Below are positions 10,801 through 23,778 of a stretch of 64,000 bases of DNA, piece after piece. How positions within the stretch are numbered: the stretch's first letter is position 1; the number at the start of each line of letters is the position of its first letter. The translations under genes were made by a program, and so were the position numbers. The stretch is from Colius striatus (taxonomy: Eukaryota > Chordata > Aves > Coliiformes > Coliidae). The stretch is taken from assembly GCF_028858725.1 (NCBI RefSeq), contig NC_084769.1, positions 4,062,001 to 4,126,000 of the forward strand, in the 5' to 3' direction. A model generated the notes under the pieces. That model searched no databases. It had not been told where the DNA came from and was given only the letters and a program-made list of their open reading frames with translations.

Positions 10801-13800
10801 TATCTTGCATTAACATAAAGATGAAGTATTTTTTTTCCTGATCAAAGCAGTGTACATCTACCGCGTCTCTGGATTCACGTGGTTAATACAACTTAGAGGA
10901 TGGACACTCCAGTGTTGACACTGGTTTGGGTGTATAAATTATTCACTGCCCATCATCTATATCTGGAGCTGATGCTACCAGGGTTTTTGCTCAGCAAAGA
11001 GGAGTTTGAGAAGCCTGTAAAAGACCAAGTAGTTTTAGAGGACCAAATTTGTAGGGTCATAGGTGAAGGGGAAAAGTAAAAATCACATTAGTCACCAGGA
11101 TACAGAGGAAAGATTTTTGTCAGGTGCTGTAATGCCTATGACATTTGCAGCAGGAGGACACTATCCATGATTCAAGCTGTAGCATCCCCATATAGACGTC
11201 AGAAGTTCTGCTCCTAATCTTTGTTGAAATCTGAGTAAAGGGAAAAGATTCAATCCAATCATTTGCAGATCATTAATGGAAGAAGTGGTTATTTGCCTTT
11301 AGAGAAGATATTCACTGGAAAATGATGACGTTATGCTCTCTTTAAAGGGATGTTGAGGCTTTTATAGATGCTCTTGGTACAATTCATTTCTGTGAACTCT
11401 GAGAAGTTATTACCACTGCCATTACAGATAACTGCTGTGACTGGGCTGAGTACACTTGCTTTAGTGCTGCAGCACCTTTTGGGTTTCATCCCCTAAACAT
11501 AGCTGAAGAACTACTGAAGGTAAGCTGAAAGTTTGGTGGTAAAAAAGAAAGACAGAATTGCTTCTTCCTGGCTGAAAGTGAAAATCTGAGAGCTTTGAGC
11601 ACTGAAGGTACAGAAAGAGAAACAAATTTGGCCTGTGAATTGATCTCTGGAGTTTGCAGTTCAATTCAGCCACTGCAATTGCATCAAAAGTTTCAACAAT
11701 GTGGCAGATCTACTTCTTGTGCCTATGCAACCTAATGTTATGCTTCTCTGAAATAATGCAAACATCTTCTTTGTGAATTAGTTGACTCCAAAGTGTAAAA
11801 TGACATATTTGGCTCATATTTTAAAATTGCCCAGGAGACTCATGCTACCCTTTCTACAAATGATAACATATTTTTAAACACAATTGCATTATTATCCCTT
11901 GACTTACTCATATTTAATAACCAATACAGGTTTTTTTCTCTTCCAACACTAGCATTTTTTTACACCCTCAGTTTTCACTAATATTACAGTCTAGACTAGC
12001 TCAACACAGCTGAGATGAAATACTTCATGCGATATCAGGTTTTTGGCAGCCATTGGATTTGTATACCCATCAAAACTGCATCTTCTGAGAAGAGAAAGAA
12101 TTAAGGAAAAGTCATTTACCCAGTTAATTCTGTAACTATCGATTCCAGTGTAAACCCCTTTCTCTTTACAAGATTAATTTTGTTCTTCCCATGCCCCACA
12201 GAAAAAGCTTGTGCCCAGAAAAAAAGCTGCTATGAAAGGGATACAAATGAATATACTTAGATAATTGTGATTCCAGTCAGACACTGGTACCATGTAGTCC
12301 ATGTTTTATCATAAGGGACAAATTTCTAAGATTTAACCATCAGTCTGAAGAGTGCAACACAGAATTTTGCCTCCAATGCTGCAAAGAAGGGAGAGTTGAC
12401 TCCATGCAAGGAGAGAGTACCCAGGACTTTACTCAAGACCTCGAAATAAGTGGGAGTTTTTGCACTGTGAGAATAACAGCATCTGAACCAACCTTGTGGT
12501 GTTAGTGCTCCACATATATTTATCTATAAAATGAAGACCTCTAGTCTCTTTGTTCCATCTGTGGTGGGTTTGGAGGGCCAACCAAGACAGCAACTGCCAT
12601 GCAACACTTAATGCTGGGTTACAAACGGCTGCCCTATATTTGAGGAGTAACATCAAATAAAAACCTCACCAGTTTCGTGTAGCTTGTAGTGGAATCACAG
12701 CAGAAGGGTTTCACCCTCGTCCTTTTTTCTAATCAAAGACTGATTAATTAATTCTCATTATCTCCATCTCTGTCACAAAGATAGCATGGTGACACTGTCA
12801 GAAAGCTGTTGTAATTTGCCTCAGGCATGGCTGTAATTTGGTGGTGGTTGAAGTGATCGCTCGCTATTTTAGTAGTTCTCATCGCCCTCCTGCCCACAGG
12901 AAAACACTTATAGACAAGAGCTGTGTACACCAGGAGGATGGAAATAGGTGGTAAAACTAGTAACAAGCCTGACTGTGCAACCTTCAAACGAACAGAGCTC
13001 AAAAGAATAAATCACGGCCTCAGATACTTCTACAATAGCACCAAAGGCAGTTTCAAGATAGAACCAGCCTGGAAAATGTAAAAAAGGGAAAAAAAAAGCC
13101 CTTTTCCACAGCAAAATGTATTCGGGGGAAACTTCTACCCAGCAGCTGTTATCAGGGCAGAGGGAAGAGTGAATAAAAACCTCTCTCCAAGGAGAATTGC
13201 AGAGCAGCAGCCCGCTAAAAGTAACCACATCAGGAAACAGCCCTCACCATAGCTTCACAGGGCAAGCTGAGACACCATGAGTGTGGGAGACCAGTAGGAC
13301 CGACTGTTACTGGCAGTACACAGCACAAACTGAAAGCATCCAGAGACAATTGAAACCACATTGCCTGAATCCCCCTCAAATCACAAGGTTAACGCAGATC
13401 CAGCTTTCAACTCAGTGAGCTACATAAACCAGACGAGGTACAGTGAACAATGGCTCATGAGGGTGTCCCAGTTTCCACCAGCAATGTTAGCCACATTGGT
13501 GGTGACTCCATTTGTTTCTATCATACGCTCTTCAGAGTTGCCTCTGGCAGCTTGGATTTTCATGCTCCTTTTCCAAATGAACATTATCCAACTACAGAGA
13601 GTTGGCAGCCAGCAAAAAACCATAAGAAGCTCTGCTTTCAGCTCATACCTCATGATTCCAGGTTTGAGGGTTGCTCCTTTTCCTCTTGACCCTCGTGTCT
13701 CAGTTTCAAGAGTTCAGCTCACAGCCTGGCATCTTCCTGTACCACTGTAAAGAAAAAGGAATCATCAATAGCCATACGCAACGTTTCAACAACTGTAGTT

Positions 13801-16800
13801 TAAAATGGGTGTTTACCCTATGTATACCCGGACCTGCCTCTTCTAGAAAGCTCTCCTGCATCATCTTTAGTGTAGAAGGAGCAAAGTACTCACAAGAAGT
13901 AACATAAATATACGTCTGACCTCAGTTGAGAAACCTTCCTTCTCAGTGTAACAAACCGTAACTTGAAGTTTGCTCTCCCAGCATTATTTGTTTAATAGAA
14001 ATATTTTCTGTACCACCTGGTTCTGGCAGAAAGTCGGAATTTGCATTTATATGAGGTAGTTTATCAAATATAACATACAGAAGTCTGTTAAGTACACATT
14101 GCATTTTGTTTGTGAGAAAATCTGTTTGTATTTAATGTAGTTTTTAAATTAACCTTAATGAAAGCTTCTGAAAATTGTTGTTCTAAGCATTTGAAATATG
14201 CAACAAGAACTAGTGGAAGACATAAACATGTTTTCCATTATATGTTATCAGATAGTCCAAAATTACTACAAAAAGAATGTGGAGACTATGTTAAATTAGA
14301 AAGATAAGCAAGCATTTAGTTAAAAGGCAAAGGTCTTTAGAAGAGTAAAGCATCTGACAGTTAACCCCAACATCTTATGATCTCCTACCAAGTGCAGCAT
14401 AATACTCATAGAATACAGTAGGGTGTTTTAACCACATCCATGGCTAAGAAGAAAAATAAGGCACGGTTCACAGAGATCCTGTGGTTTGTTCAGGCCAAAA
14501 TTTGGAGAGCAGTTGCATACCCATGGCCATTTTTTAAGAACTTACTAAACCAGTATCAAATATGATTTGCCCACAGTTTTCTCTTTTGAAAGGAACCAAC
14601 ATACGACCTTTATAAATGGCCTTATAGGAGAAAATATAGACATAATCCCTTTAATTGTCCAAACAATTGTCATCCTCTGCTGTTTAGTGATTTAATTTGG
14701 TCCTTTAACATAGGATGGGCTGTTTCTTGGTGATAATTACACTCGTGACTTCATGAAGAACATATCATAGGGAGCAAAAAAGCCATTGGCCTTATGACTT
14801 TCTTTTCATCTTTTCCTCATATATCCAATTAAATGTATTGTAGAGAATGAAAGGGTAGTGTGGGAAAATGGCCAAACAAGGATAGGCATCAACAGGATAT
14901 TTAACATACCATATGACTAGAGGAAAGCTGTACCTAAAGTGAGGAGTTGTAACAATAATCATTCAAATAACAACAATAAAAACATCACTGGTAATGATCA
15001 AGTAAGGGAAGGAAAATCTGACTAATGACTTTGCCTTACTATTCTGGTAACCCTTTACATAAAAAAAACCCAACTCTCAGTAAAATCAGGTTTTAATCAG
15101 GGTGATATTTTTCTGGAAACTCTTTCTTCCCAACACATTCTGGCACTTAACCAGTGCTTGAATAATATTCCCACAACAACTCTTGAGTCAAACTTCTTTT
15201 TCATACACAACAGGAAAATCGAAGAGGGGTTTTTTGTTTTCTCAGAATGCCATTATTTTTCTGAGAGATACAAAGATGTGGTAACACCCAATTAGCTGCT
15301 TATACAATAGTCACAGCTTTTCATGTGAAAAATGTTAAGATCCAGATGCTCACCTAAGAAACAGGTAAGAATCTATCCAATATAAGAGCCTACCCACAGC
15401 TCCCAGATCTACCTGAGGTGCAGTTCTGAAGGTGACCAAGACCTGCAAGTCTTACAGACACCCTGCACAGACTGAAATTCAGATCAGGGTGAACAAGCGT
15501 GCATTTATCTAGGCAGAACACCTTCACTGAGCATCTGAAGTTTCTCTCTGACTCCATTTCACTTATGTTCTCTCACTAATACAATTGAAAATTAAGTTGC
15601 TTTTGGTTTTATTTTGGAGTATAACACATGCAGGGAAATCTGTCTGTCCTCTAGGTCATGGAATACTGGAAATCCTGTTTTGGATCAGCTCCCCAGTGTC
15701 CTTCTCTTAAACGACTCAGTTACAGATCACTCATAGGTTGGTCACAGAACACCCTCTCTGCTTCACATTAAAAGTGCATTTTTTAATGTCTGGGTAGGAA
15801 AAAAAGGGAAAGAATTAAAAAGTTTCAATATAACACCAATAGACACCAATTCTAAACATCATATGGCCTCATTACCTGTGACGTCCAAAGGCTTCTGGAG
15901 TCTTTTTCAACTATATCAATTAGGATGGAAACAGAAAGTTTGGGAGAGACAATCTCTCACAGACCTTCAGCTTTTAGCTTTCCTGAGATTTCCTGAAGAC
16001 TGTTAACCAGACACCTACAGCCATGAGAAGCTGTACAAGATCTTTGATCCTCTTATGCTACAACTTGCAACCATAATGTAAAGAGCAGAGAAACCCTAAA
16101 AGCCCCTGCATGTCCTGCTTTTGACTTCATAACTGGAAGGTTTAAAAACTTGACTCAGTTTTCCATGTTTGCAGGCTCCAGACAGTAGATGGAATGGAGG
16201 ATGCTGACTTCTTGGGTGTCATGAAGAACAGAGCTGTTGGAGGAATGCTGGGAAGCCAGCCTGGGAGAGAGAGGGGAAGACCTCAGAACAATAGCAAAGA
16301 GCTTGAGAATATCTTCCATGAATAAGAAAGTTCTTGGCACACATACCAGCCACGCTCAGGAAAATTTTCTAAGCCTTTCCTAAAGAGCTAAAAGAGATTC
16401 TTTTTAGGCTTTTTTTATTTTGAGAGCTGGAATGAACAGAATTTACATGTTCTTTGGGCACTATGGCAGGGAGAGATGGAACTACACTTTTGTAGACAGG
16501 TCAGAAAATAATGAAGGCAATTATACACTGTAAAGGAATGTATGATGCTGTTCCTAAAGGGAGACTTTTGGCCAGATAGAATCAACGACAAATATTTATT
16601 TTCTTCTTTATGCATTAAGAGTCATAGTAGGAACTAATAGAAACACTTATCAGTATTAAAATATGGTATTGACGTTGCCATTTTGATTGTATTTAGTGCA
16701 GTTTGTTAATATTACCCACATCTGAGAAGATATTAAAGCCTGCCTAATGGGAAACTGTGGAAAATAGAATGAGCAGAGGTTTGGGGCAATTTTGGAAATA

Positions 16801-17691
16801 TCTGAGGTTGCATCACTGAGGCCAAAAGGTATAAGTTTAATATAATGGGGAAAATATACCTGGGAAAGATGTTAGAGCTCCATGGTTATGGCCCATGACA
16901 CAGAAGGGATATGAGATCTTTGAGCAGGAAACTATTTGGCAGCCTTTCTGCCTTAGCTGGCTGAGAGCAATGAGGAGCTAATTCAGTCAATGGGTAGGAG
17001 AGGCAGGTCTCAGTAGAGTTGAGAAACCAAAGGCAGCCCCAGTGAACTATCAAGAAATGTAGTTTCAAAGTTATTATGTAACATTAGGGTCAAAACTGAA
17101 GATAAGAACCTGATGCATCACAGCGTTCGCAGTCAGTCAGTGTTAATATGTTTGCATAGATAAGGAAGATTTGGCGTGGTATATGGGCATAAAAATGAGG
17201 AGCCAACATGAGCTGAAACTGAGCTCAGAGCATCATTGCCAAGAGATGTAATTCTTGTCTTCATCTCCTTTGAATATCAAGGTTTATTTAGTTTACAAAC
17301 ATATGGGTTTTCAAAGCTATTGCAACAGTGACATCGATTTAGAAGCCACAGATATGCAAGAGGTTAAGATTAGAGTTGGCCAGAAATTTTCTTACAAAAC
17401 AGAATTTTGCATTTTAGCCAGGATTAGTTAAGACAACTGAGCCTTACAACATCATCCTGCCAGGTGAAAAAAACTTGACAAGCACAGAGCTGCCAGGATG
17501 AGCACTTTTGAATTGTGCATTTACATAAACATGGATGGAGGGCTACTATTATTATTAAGAAAAGATATGACAGGGAGAATTTTGCCTTTGCTCAGGGGAG
17601 GGCACTGTGGGAGCCACTACCTTCCTTGGATTTATCTAAGTGGTGAGGAAGAGCTTGCTCCTCTACAACAGGGTTATTGATGTCTTCGTGT
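7824..17691. other. Long unique non-coding stretch
   Basis: Almost 10 kb with no recognised transposon and no gene I can support. The best frames are a 129-codon plus frame at 8083-8472, which is unusually hydrophilic and ends in a run of Glu and Thr, and a 129-codon plus frame at 13361-13750. The second overlaps open frames in two other readings, a sign of chance openness. A weak 28-nt pseudo-exon with acceptor and GTAAGG donor lies at 9065-9092. Everything else is AT-rich with frequent stops. Confidence 0.55.
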
Positions 17692-18370
17692 CATAGAATC
17701 ATAGACTGGTAGGGGTTGGAAGGGACCTTTAGAGATCATCTACTCCAATCCCCCTGCAGAAGCAGGTTCACCTAGATCAGGTCGCATAGGAACATGTCCA
17801 GGTGGGTCTTGAAGACCTCCAAGGAAGGAGCCTCCACAACCCCTCTGGGCAGCCTGTGCCAGGGCTCCCTCACCCTCACTGTGAAATAGTTTTTTCTTAT
17901 ATTTAAATGGAACTTTTTGTGTTCCAGCTTCATCCCATTACCCCTTGTCGTATTGCTAGCTACAATAGAAAAAAGGGATGTCCCAATCTCCTGACATCCA
18001 TCATTTAGATTTTTGTAAATAAGATCTCCCCTCAGTCTCTTCTTTTCTAGACTAAACAGCCCCAGTTCCTGCAGCCAGTCCCCTGATCATCTTGATGGCC
18101 CTGCACTGGACTCTCTCCAGAAGTTCTCTGTCCTTCTTGAGCTCAGGAGCCCAGAACTGGACACAGGACTCCAGATGAGGTCTCATCAGGGCAAAGTAGA
18201 GAGGGAGCAGAACCTCCCTTGACCCACTGGCCACACTCTCTTTGATGCATCCCAGGATGTCAATGGCCTTCTTGGCCACGAGGGCACATTGCTGGCTCAT
18301 GGTTAGTTTATTATCAATCAGGATTCCCAGGTCTCTCTCTGCAGAGCTGCTCTCCAGCAGCTCGATATCT
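17692..18370 (-). mobile_element. CR1 LINE, 5'-truncated, about 680 bp, with ORF2 C-terminus
   Basis: On the minus strand this is the 3' part of a CR1 non-LTR retrotransposon. The 3' end at 17692 has CATAGAATCATAGA, the complement of the ATTCTATG octamers, followed by the GGTTGGAAGGGACC block. The minus frame 18300 to 18052 encodes an ORF2 C-terminal piece with [12 protein letters not shown], then [24 protein letters not shown] and LLERVQCRA, the region after the reverse transcriptase core. It then breaks. Compared with the copy at 44361-45070, 23 nt are missing near 18077-18085 (with a GG microhomology at the join), which shifts the frame. Further CR1 features continue in other frames. The ORF2 stop falls at about 17772-17774, leaving a 3' UTR of roughly 80 bp. 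The copy is dead. The right boundary is good to about 25 bp. Confidence 0.96.
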
Positions 18371-20030
18371 GCTCTAACCTGTGCTTTTTCAAGACTTCAT
18401 CAAAACCAAAGAACAAATAGCTTATATTTGAGCTTCATTATAATTAGCATCTACAAAAAATATTAAAATCAAACAAAATATTTGTTTGTCATAAAATTGC
18501 TTTCTGGTAATGAAAGTAATGCCTAAATGCTATAACAACAACAGCAATAATAATGGAACAAGAAACTCTATGCCTGTGGACCTTTTGCACAATAAGAACC
18601 CTGCCACAGAAAGTGAAAAGTCACACAGATAAGTAGTGCAACCCTTTGTCCAATCACTACTACATGCTCAATCAAAGAATTTTTAGCTTCAGTTGAATTC
18701 ACTTAGACACTGGGGATTATATGGGCAGAAACCTAGATTACACTAGGATAGCACATGTAAATGTTCCAGTTATGAAAGCTGCTTAAAATCATCTGTGCTT
18801 TAAAACAACAACAAAAAAGCAAAACTGATGTTGAGAACTGAAAGTATATTTCTGGATTGACAGGTCATAGGTTAAATTCAGATGAGGGTCACTCAAGCTT
18901 GGTGTTAGTCTAAATCAGTACAGAATTAATGCTGAAAAATCCTCGCAATGAGCTCACCACCTGCCTGCTGCAGAAATCCGACCAGAGAAGGTTCAATTTG
19001 AACTTGATGTTTGCTTGCACTTACCATACTTACGTGCTGCTGACTGGGGAGAATGAAGTAGGCAATCTGGCTTTTGACTTCAATCACTATTACTATCCTT
19101 AAATTACTTTTGTCTGCTGCCTTTTAAAAAGCCACCACTTTTCACTGTGAGTGCAACAGGATGCTTGTACTTTGTAAACACAGGAGAGAGCAGTTTCAAT
19201 ATAACTTGGCTTTAAATGTTGAAATTTGTCAGAAAAACAGAGCACAAGCTTTCTTCCTTTTGTTTTTTCTTCTTTTCTTATTTGCAAAATATTCACATTG
19301 GATTTTGACAAGGCAGGTTTGAAAAAGATAAAGGAGAACTTGTGAAAGTGCTCATTGGCAATCAGAGCAGTGTTGACAGTGCTAACATTCAGGCCATGAT
19401 CTCGAGTAGAAAAATGTCTTATTGACTCAGAATTGAGCTTTGCATAACACCAAAGGGTTAAAATAACCAACACTTCAAGGAAAGAGGAATAGATCACTTA
19501 CTACACATATCCTGTTATTTGCTTAAAACTCACAGGGTTGATAGAAGCTTGTTATCATTCACCAAAAGATAAAATTTACTGCAGAAGGTGCACACTTTGG
19601 AAGTGTATAACAGCTGATGTCAGACCACTAATAGATTTAACCTTGTATATGCATAGATACTTAAAAGTGTCATGGTTTGAAGGTCAATCCGTTGTCTTAC
19701 AGTAAAAGGAAAGCAAAGAAAGGAATAAAAATCAGAAAGAATTAATTCTTCACAAAGTTTTTACAAATCAAAACCCTGCAGTTTCACACTGAGAACAAAA
19801 GAAGCATATTAAACACCAAAGTTTATCAAGACAAATTAGGTCCCAGTTTCAAATTTTCTTTAATCTTTTGCATCTGAACGTTTTTTTGCCTCATGCTGTT
19901 TTCCCTAGTTAAATGTTAAAATGAATCCTAGCCAATACCATTGACTTCCTCCCTTAAAAAATATTGAGACACATAATAAAAAATTAATTACTTCCCCTAA
20001 TTTCCGTGTGATTCTTTAAAAAGATGTAAA
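18371..20030. other. Unique non-coding DNA
   Basis: No supported gene. The short plus frame that crosses the left boundary (18242-18466) is the antisense of CR1 plus flank. A 132-codon minus frame at 19099-19497 has no motif. Small ACAACA/AATAAT runs occur near 18535. Confidence 0.55.
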
Positions 20031-20601
20031 ATTCATTTAAAGTAAGTGGTGACTTTGTCTTTGAAGATCACGACAATTAACATGGATCAAAGCTTAGGTT
20101 CTGTAACGATGATAGCTTATTAGCATAATGAAATTAACTTAGAGACAAGAATCTTTAATAGGTACAACAAAAACGCTTTAATAATACTTGAAGAAAATTA
20201 TGTATTTGCTAGAAGTACAACAGTTTCAGACTTTCTATCCAATTAATAAGTTGTTAATTAACTCCTTTTCCAAACAATGTGCACTTTAAGTTAGCATCTG
20301 CCCATTGGATAACACTTGCCTATGGTTTGGGGTGCTTTTTTCTCACGTACTGTAGAACTGCAACACTGTTTTACTGGGAATTCCTTGTGCGACTATTCTT
20401 ATACCAGGGTAACAGGACCCAAATATAGTAATATGCTTTCTATATCCAACCAATTAAACAGGAAAAAGAGAGAAGGTTTAATTCAAAGACGAGTAATTCC
20501 TTAATTATGGCTGCATTGTTTGTGGCAGTGTGCAGTTTCAGATGTCTTTGCACGTTCTGCAGTTGAAATGCCTCTGCAAAATGGCTCTCTGCTGCCTAGC
20601 G

Positions 20602-20611
20602 CCATATATGG
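20602..20611. promoter_or_regulatory. Perfect CArG box (SRF site)
   Basis: CCATATATGG matches the strict SRF consensus CC(A/T)6GG and lies in a 12-bp palindrome. SRF binds as a MADS-box dimer. A MEF2 consensus site, bound by a related MADS-box factor, lies 43 bp downstream. Confidence 0.5.
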
Positions 20612-20653
20612 CCTTGGTTTGGGAGCAATTTTCATCTGTTTTTTTGGAAATAT

Positions 20654-20663
20654 CTATTTATAG
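20654..20663. promoter_or_regulatory. Perfect MEF2 consensus site
   Basis: CTATTTATAG matches the MEF2 consensus CTA(A/T)4TAG exactly. It lies 43 bp after the CArG box at 20602-20611. Confidence 0.5.
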
Positions 20664-21170
20664 TTCCAAGTTCCAAGATTTTAAAGCCTTATTTATAAGA
20701 TTGTAAATCAATAACTATTGTTTTTGAAGATATGGAGTGGGAAGGTTGCTCCCAAACTATTAAAATAGAACCTTATGTATAAAAATAGGAGCGTAACAGG
20801 CTTTGTTTTGTAGTGCAGATTAATAAGGACTTTCAGCACTTGAATTTTTAATTAAAACAACACATTTTTGGTTTAGGGGCTTCTGCCTATATGGTGGTTT
20901 GGGGATCAAAAATTTCACAGAGCATTTCGCAAGTGGATTTGGAGAACACACGTGACTCTGCGCTGCACAGATAGGCCTCCAAGCCTCAGTGCAGAGTGCT
21001 TAGGCTGGTGATGGAACGATTAAATAGGTCTTATTTGAAACAAATGAGTTATTATATTCTGTTGGGTCAAGGATTCATGTTTTAATAAATCCCTAATTAC
21101 AGTAACTTTTCATTTCATCTGGCGAATTCTAAGCAAGTTAAGAATTTATGAGAATTGGAATCAGTAATAA

Positions 21171-23453
21171 AAAATATGCCTGTCTGCCATTCTGCTCAAG
21201 GCCACACAGGTTGAACTCATTTTGACTAGTATGGAAGCCAGGAACATATCTCCTAATCAGGGCACTAAGACAAGATTACATCTGTGTATATAGAAAATAA
21301 TAATACATATTAAATTGTATGTTCAATTGTGTGCACTTATTGAATTGTAATTGTTATTGATAATTACCGGTTGGGTTTTTTTTAAGAAACAACACAAAAA
21401 ATACCCCAAAGAAACAGAAGAAAAGCAAAACCCCATTATAATTCTGAGAACATTTTTGAGGAAAGCTTCTTTTTTTCCCCTTGACAAACCTTTCTACTTC
21501 AAACATGTAAGTTCGCAAACCTTTTTGTGCATCATCCAACCCAAACTCTTCCAGTCACTACTGGCAAAAGTCAGGATTTCTATTTCTGATCATGGATGGT
21601 TCTGGCCAGACTCCTCTCAGTTCACGGCATGTGGCTGTCAGAGTACAGATACCTCTGAAAAGAGCTGAAAATGAGTCCTAGTGCATGCCTTTGTATGACA
21701 TTATTAAAATCAGAATCGTCTGGTTCGACACCACTTTGAGTACATCTCTGCTAGCCACAGTCAAACCTTGTCTCCTCTGGAAAATCTTTCTGAGTATGAA
21801 CTAATTAGCACTCAGCATACACAAATAGTACAGGCTTTACCATCTCCCAAAATATTATTCTCTTTGGGATGGAAACAAGAGGCAGTTAATAACTCACACA
21901 GAAACTGTGTGATAGCACAATTAAATCGAGGAAACTGCTGTTTTCTGTACACAAATAGACAACACCTCTACTCTGCCAAAGGTTGTTTTATCATTCCTGA
22001 GAACAAATGTATAAAGTCTCAGCAACTACACCTGTAACTGGTTGAAATTCCTTTTCTGTTTTGTTTTGATTTAATTAATTTGTAATTTGGAAAGTTTTTG
22101 TTGCTTTGGGGTTATTGTCACAAATCAAAACTGATCATTCTTCAAAGTTTCTCCCAAAATATCAAAGGCTGAAAATCCTTATTCGGGAATAACAAAGAAC
22201 AAGAGCTGTGCACTGCAAGCCACTCTCTGGAGCCTGGTAGAAGTTGTCCATAACCTCACCACAGCCCATGCACAAGTCAAGACTGATGGGGCCAGCAAGG
22301 AGTGGGTCCCTGTTTTGCTCAACAGTTTCCAGGTGTATCTTGTTCCCCGGCTCTGGGGCACTTCTGTCACCAAAATTGCCACAGGAAACAGTAACATTAG
22401 GAGCTATGAAGCTAAGAGGTCCTTGTCAGAGAAATCTAACCCAAATACTGGTAGGATTTGGGGCCATGCCCCAGGGAAGTCCCCATTAGCAACCAGCACC
22501 TGGTAGTTGAGCTCTCCAGAAAATAAGTCCACCCACTTCCAGCAGAATCTTTCTCAAAACAAAGACATTTCCTTTTAACTACTTTCTTTTGGCACATCAG
22601 GAGTTCTGAGGTAAAACACTTCCAAATTGTAAATCCATCAGATAATTCCTCGGTTCCAAGTCCCTCAGTATCCAAGAAATACGACACGACCTTGGCTGGG
22701 AAGTGCAGTCGAAAGAACATCGTCACCTATTGCCTTTCCTGCATTCTTCCATGGCATACCTATTTTTCCCTGGATGACTCCCAAGCTAAGAACAGTCTTT
22801 CTCCTTGCTTAGTAAAACACAGTGTCTTAGCTGTATAAGACAACAGAAGTGCAGACGAGAAACATTACAGGTTCTGCGAAGTAAGATGTTATTATTCTTT
22901 ACTAGAGAAAATAGAGATGGGGTTTGTCTCTGAAACTAAGAAATGTACTCACTGTTCCAAATTTCAAGGTGATCCTCAGAAGTAGGTTTTATATAAGGTT
23001 CTTCTCAAGGTTTACTGGAGATTGACACAATGCCAGGAGATACTAAATTCTCATGTTTAAGTGAATGACCGCTGCACAGAGCTGCCAACCAAGAGTTTCC
23101 TTTATGGTAATAAAGATCTTGCCAGGATAACCACAGTAAAAAATGATGTTGATAAATACATCTGTTTAAAGATAATCAATACAACACTTCCATTGTTCAC
23201 ATATGTTTTGGTTTTTTGGTCAGCAGAATACATTTTGCTTGCCCAACTTCTCTTTCCAACAAGGTACTTCAGTCTTTTCCTGCTTTGGAAACAGAACGCT
23301 ATGACTAAATAATGAGCACACATGCAATGCTGTTGGTCGGCGTGATACACTGGACACACATGAGGACAGGATTTGACTGCTCAGAAAAGGCAGTGTACCA
23401 TGTTTTTCAAATTATAGAATGACTTTCTTTGTCCATTCTATTCCAAATTATAA
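21171..23453. other. Unique non-coding DNA
   Basis: Somewhat GC-richer at 22200-22500, which opens overlapping frames in three readings (22179-22397 minus, 22244-22489 plus, 22315-22506 plus). None has a recognisable domain. No RNA gene or transposon recognised. Confidence 0.55.
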
Positions 23454-23778
23454 AATCATAGAATGGTAGGGGTTGGAAGGGACCTTTAGAGATCATCCAA
23501 GTCCAAACCCCTGCAGACGCAAGTCCCACCTAGATTCAGGTCACACAGAAATATATCCAGGTGGGTCCTGAAGACCTTCAAAGAAGGAGCCTCCACATTC
23601 TCCCTGGGTAGCCTGTGCCAGGGCTCCCTCAACCTCACAGTGAAATAGTTTTTTCTTACCTTTAAATGGGATTTTTTTTGTGTTCCAGCTTCATCCATTA
23701 CCTTTTGTCTTTTTGCTAGATACAACAGAAACAAAAGGATGTCCCAGTCTCCTGACATCTCCCATTTATATACTTATT
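23454..23778 (-). mobile_element. CR1 LINE 3' fragment, about 325 bp
   Basis: On the minus strand this is a 5'-truncated CR1. The 3' end has ATCATAGAATGG and the GGTTGGAAGGGACC block. The minus frame 23758 to 23486 is open for 90 codons and matches the very end of CR1 ORF2, with [15 protein letters not shown], then HRLPREN and the HLDIFLCDL tail. An extra base at the normal ORF2 stop (about 23530-23536) lets the frame read through into the 3' UTR. Several other small differences from the 17.7 and 44.4 kb copies show decay. Only the last part of ORF2 is present. The right boundary is approximate. Confidence 0.94.

Larger units (their letters stand above)
20031..21170. promoter_or_regulatory. 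Candidate conserved regulatory block with SRF and MEF2 sites
   Basis: About 1.1 kb of AT-rich sequence with balanced composition and few long homopolymers. It contains a perfect SRF CArG box, CCATATATGG, at 20602-20611, set in the palindrome GCCATATATGGC. A perfect MEF2 site, CTATTTATAG, lies at 20654-20663, with a related CTTATTTATAAG at about 20689-20700. A palindromic GTTAATTAAC (HNF1/homeodomain-like) lies at 20253-20262. CArG and MEF2 sites near each other are typical of muscle and cardiac enhancers, so this could be a distal muscle enhancer. The motifs are seen directly; conservation and activity are inferred. No open frame of note lies here. Confidence 0.4.

Noticed and set aside
13361-13750. 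129-codon plus-strand frame
   Set aside because: Two other readings of the same stretch are also open, which indicates locally few stops and not selection for coding.
18242-18466. Plus-strand frame that looks protein-like
   Set aside because: It is antisense of the CR1 ORF2 relic. The same applies to 44938-45195 and 56191-56396.
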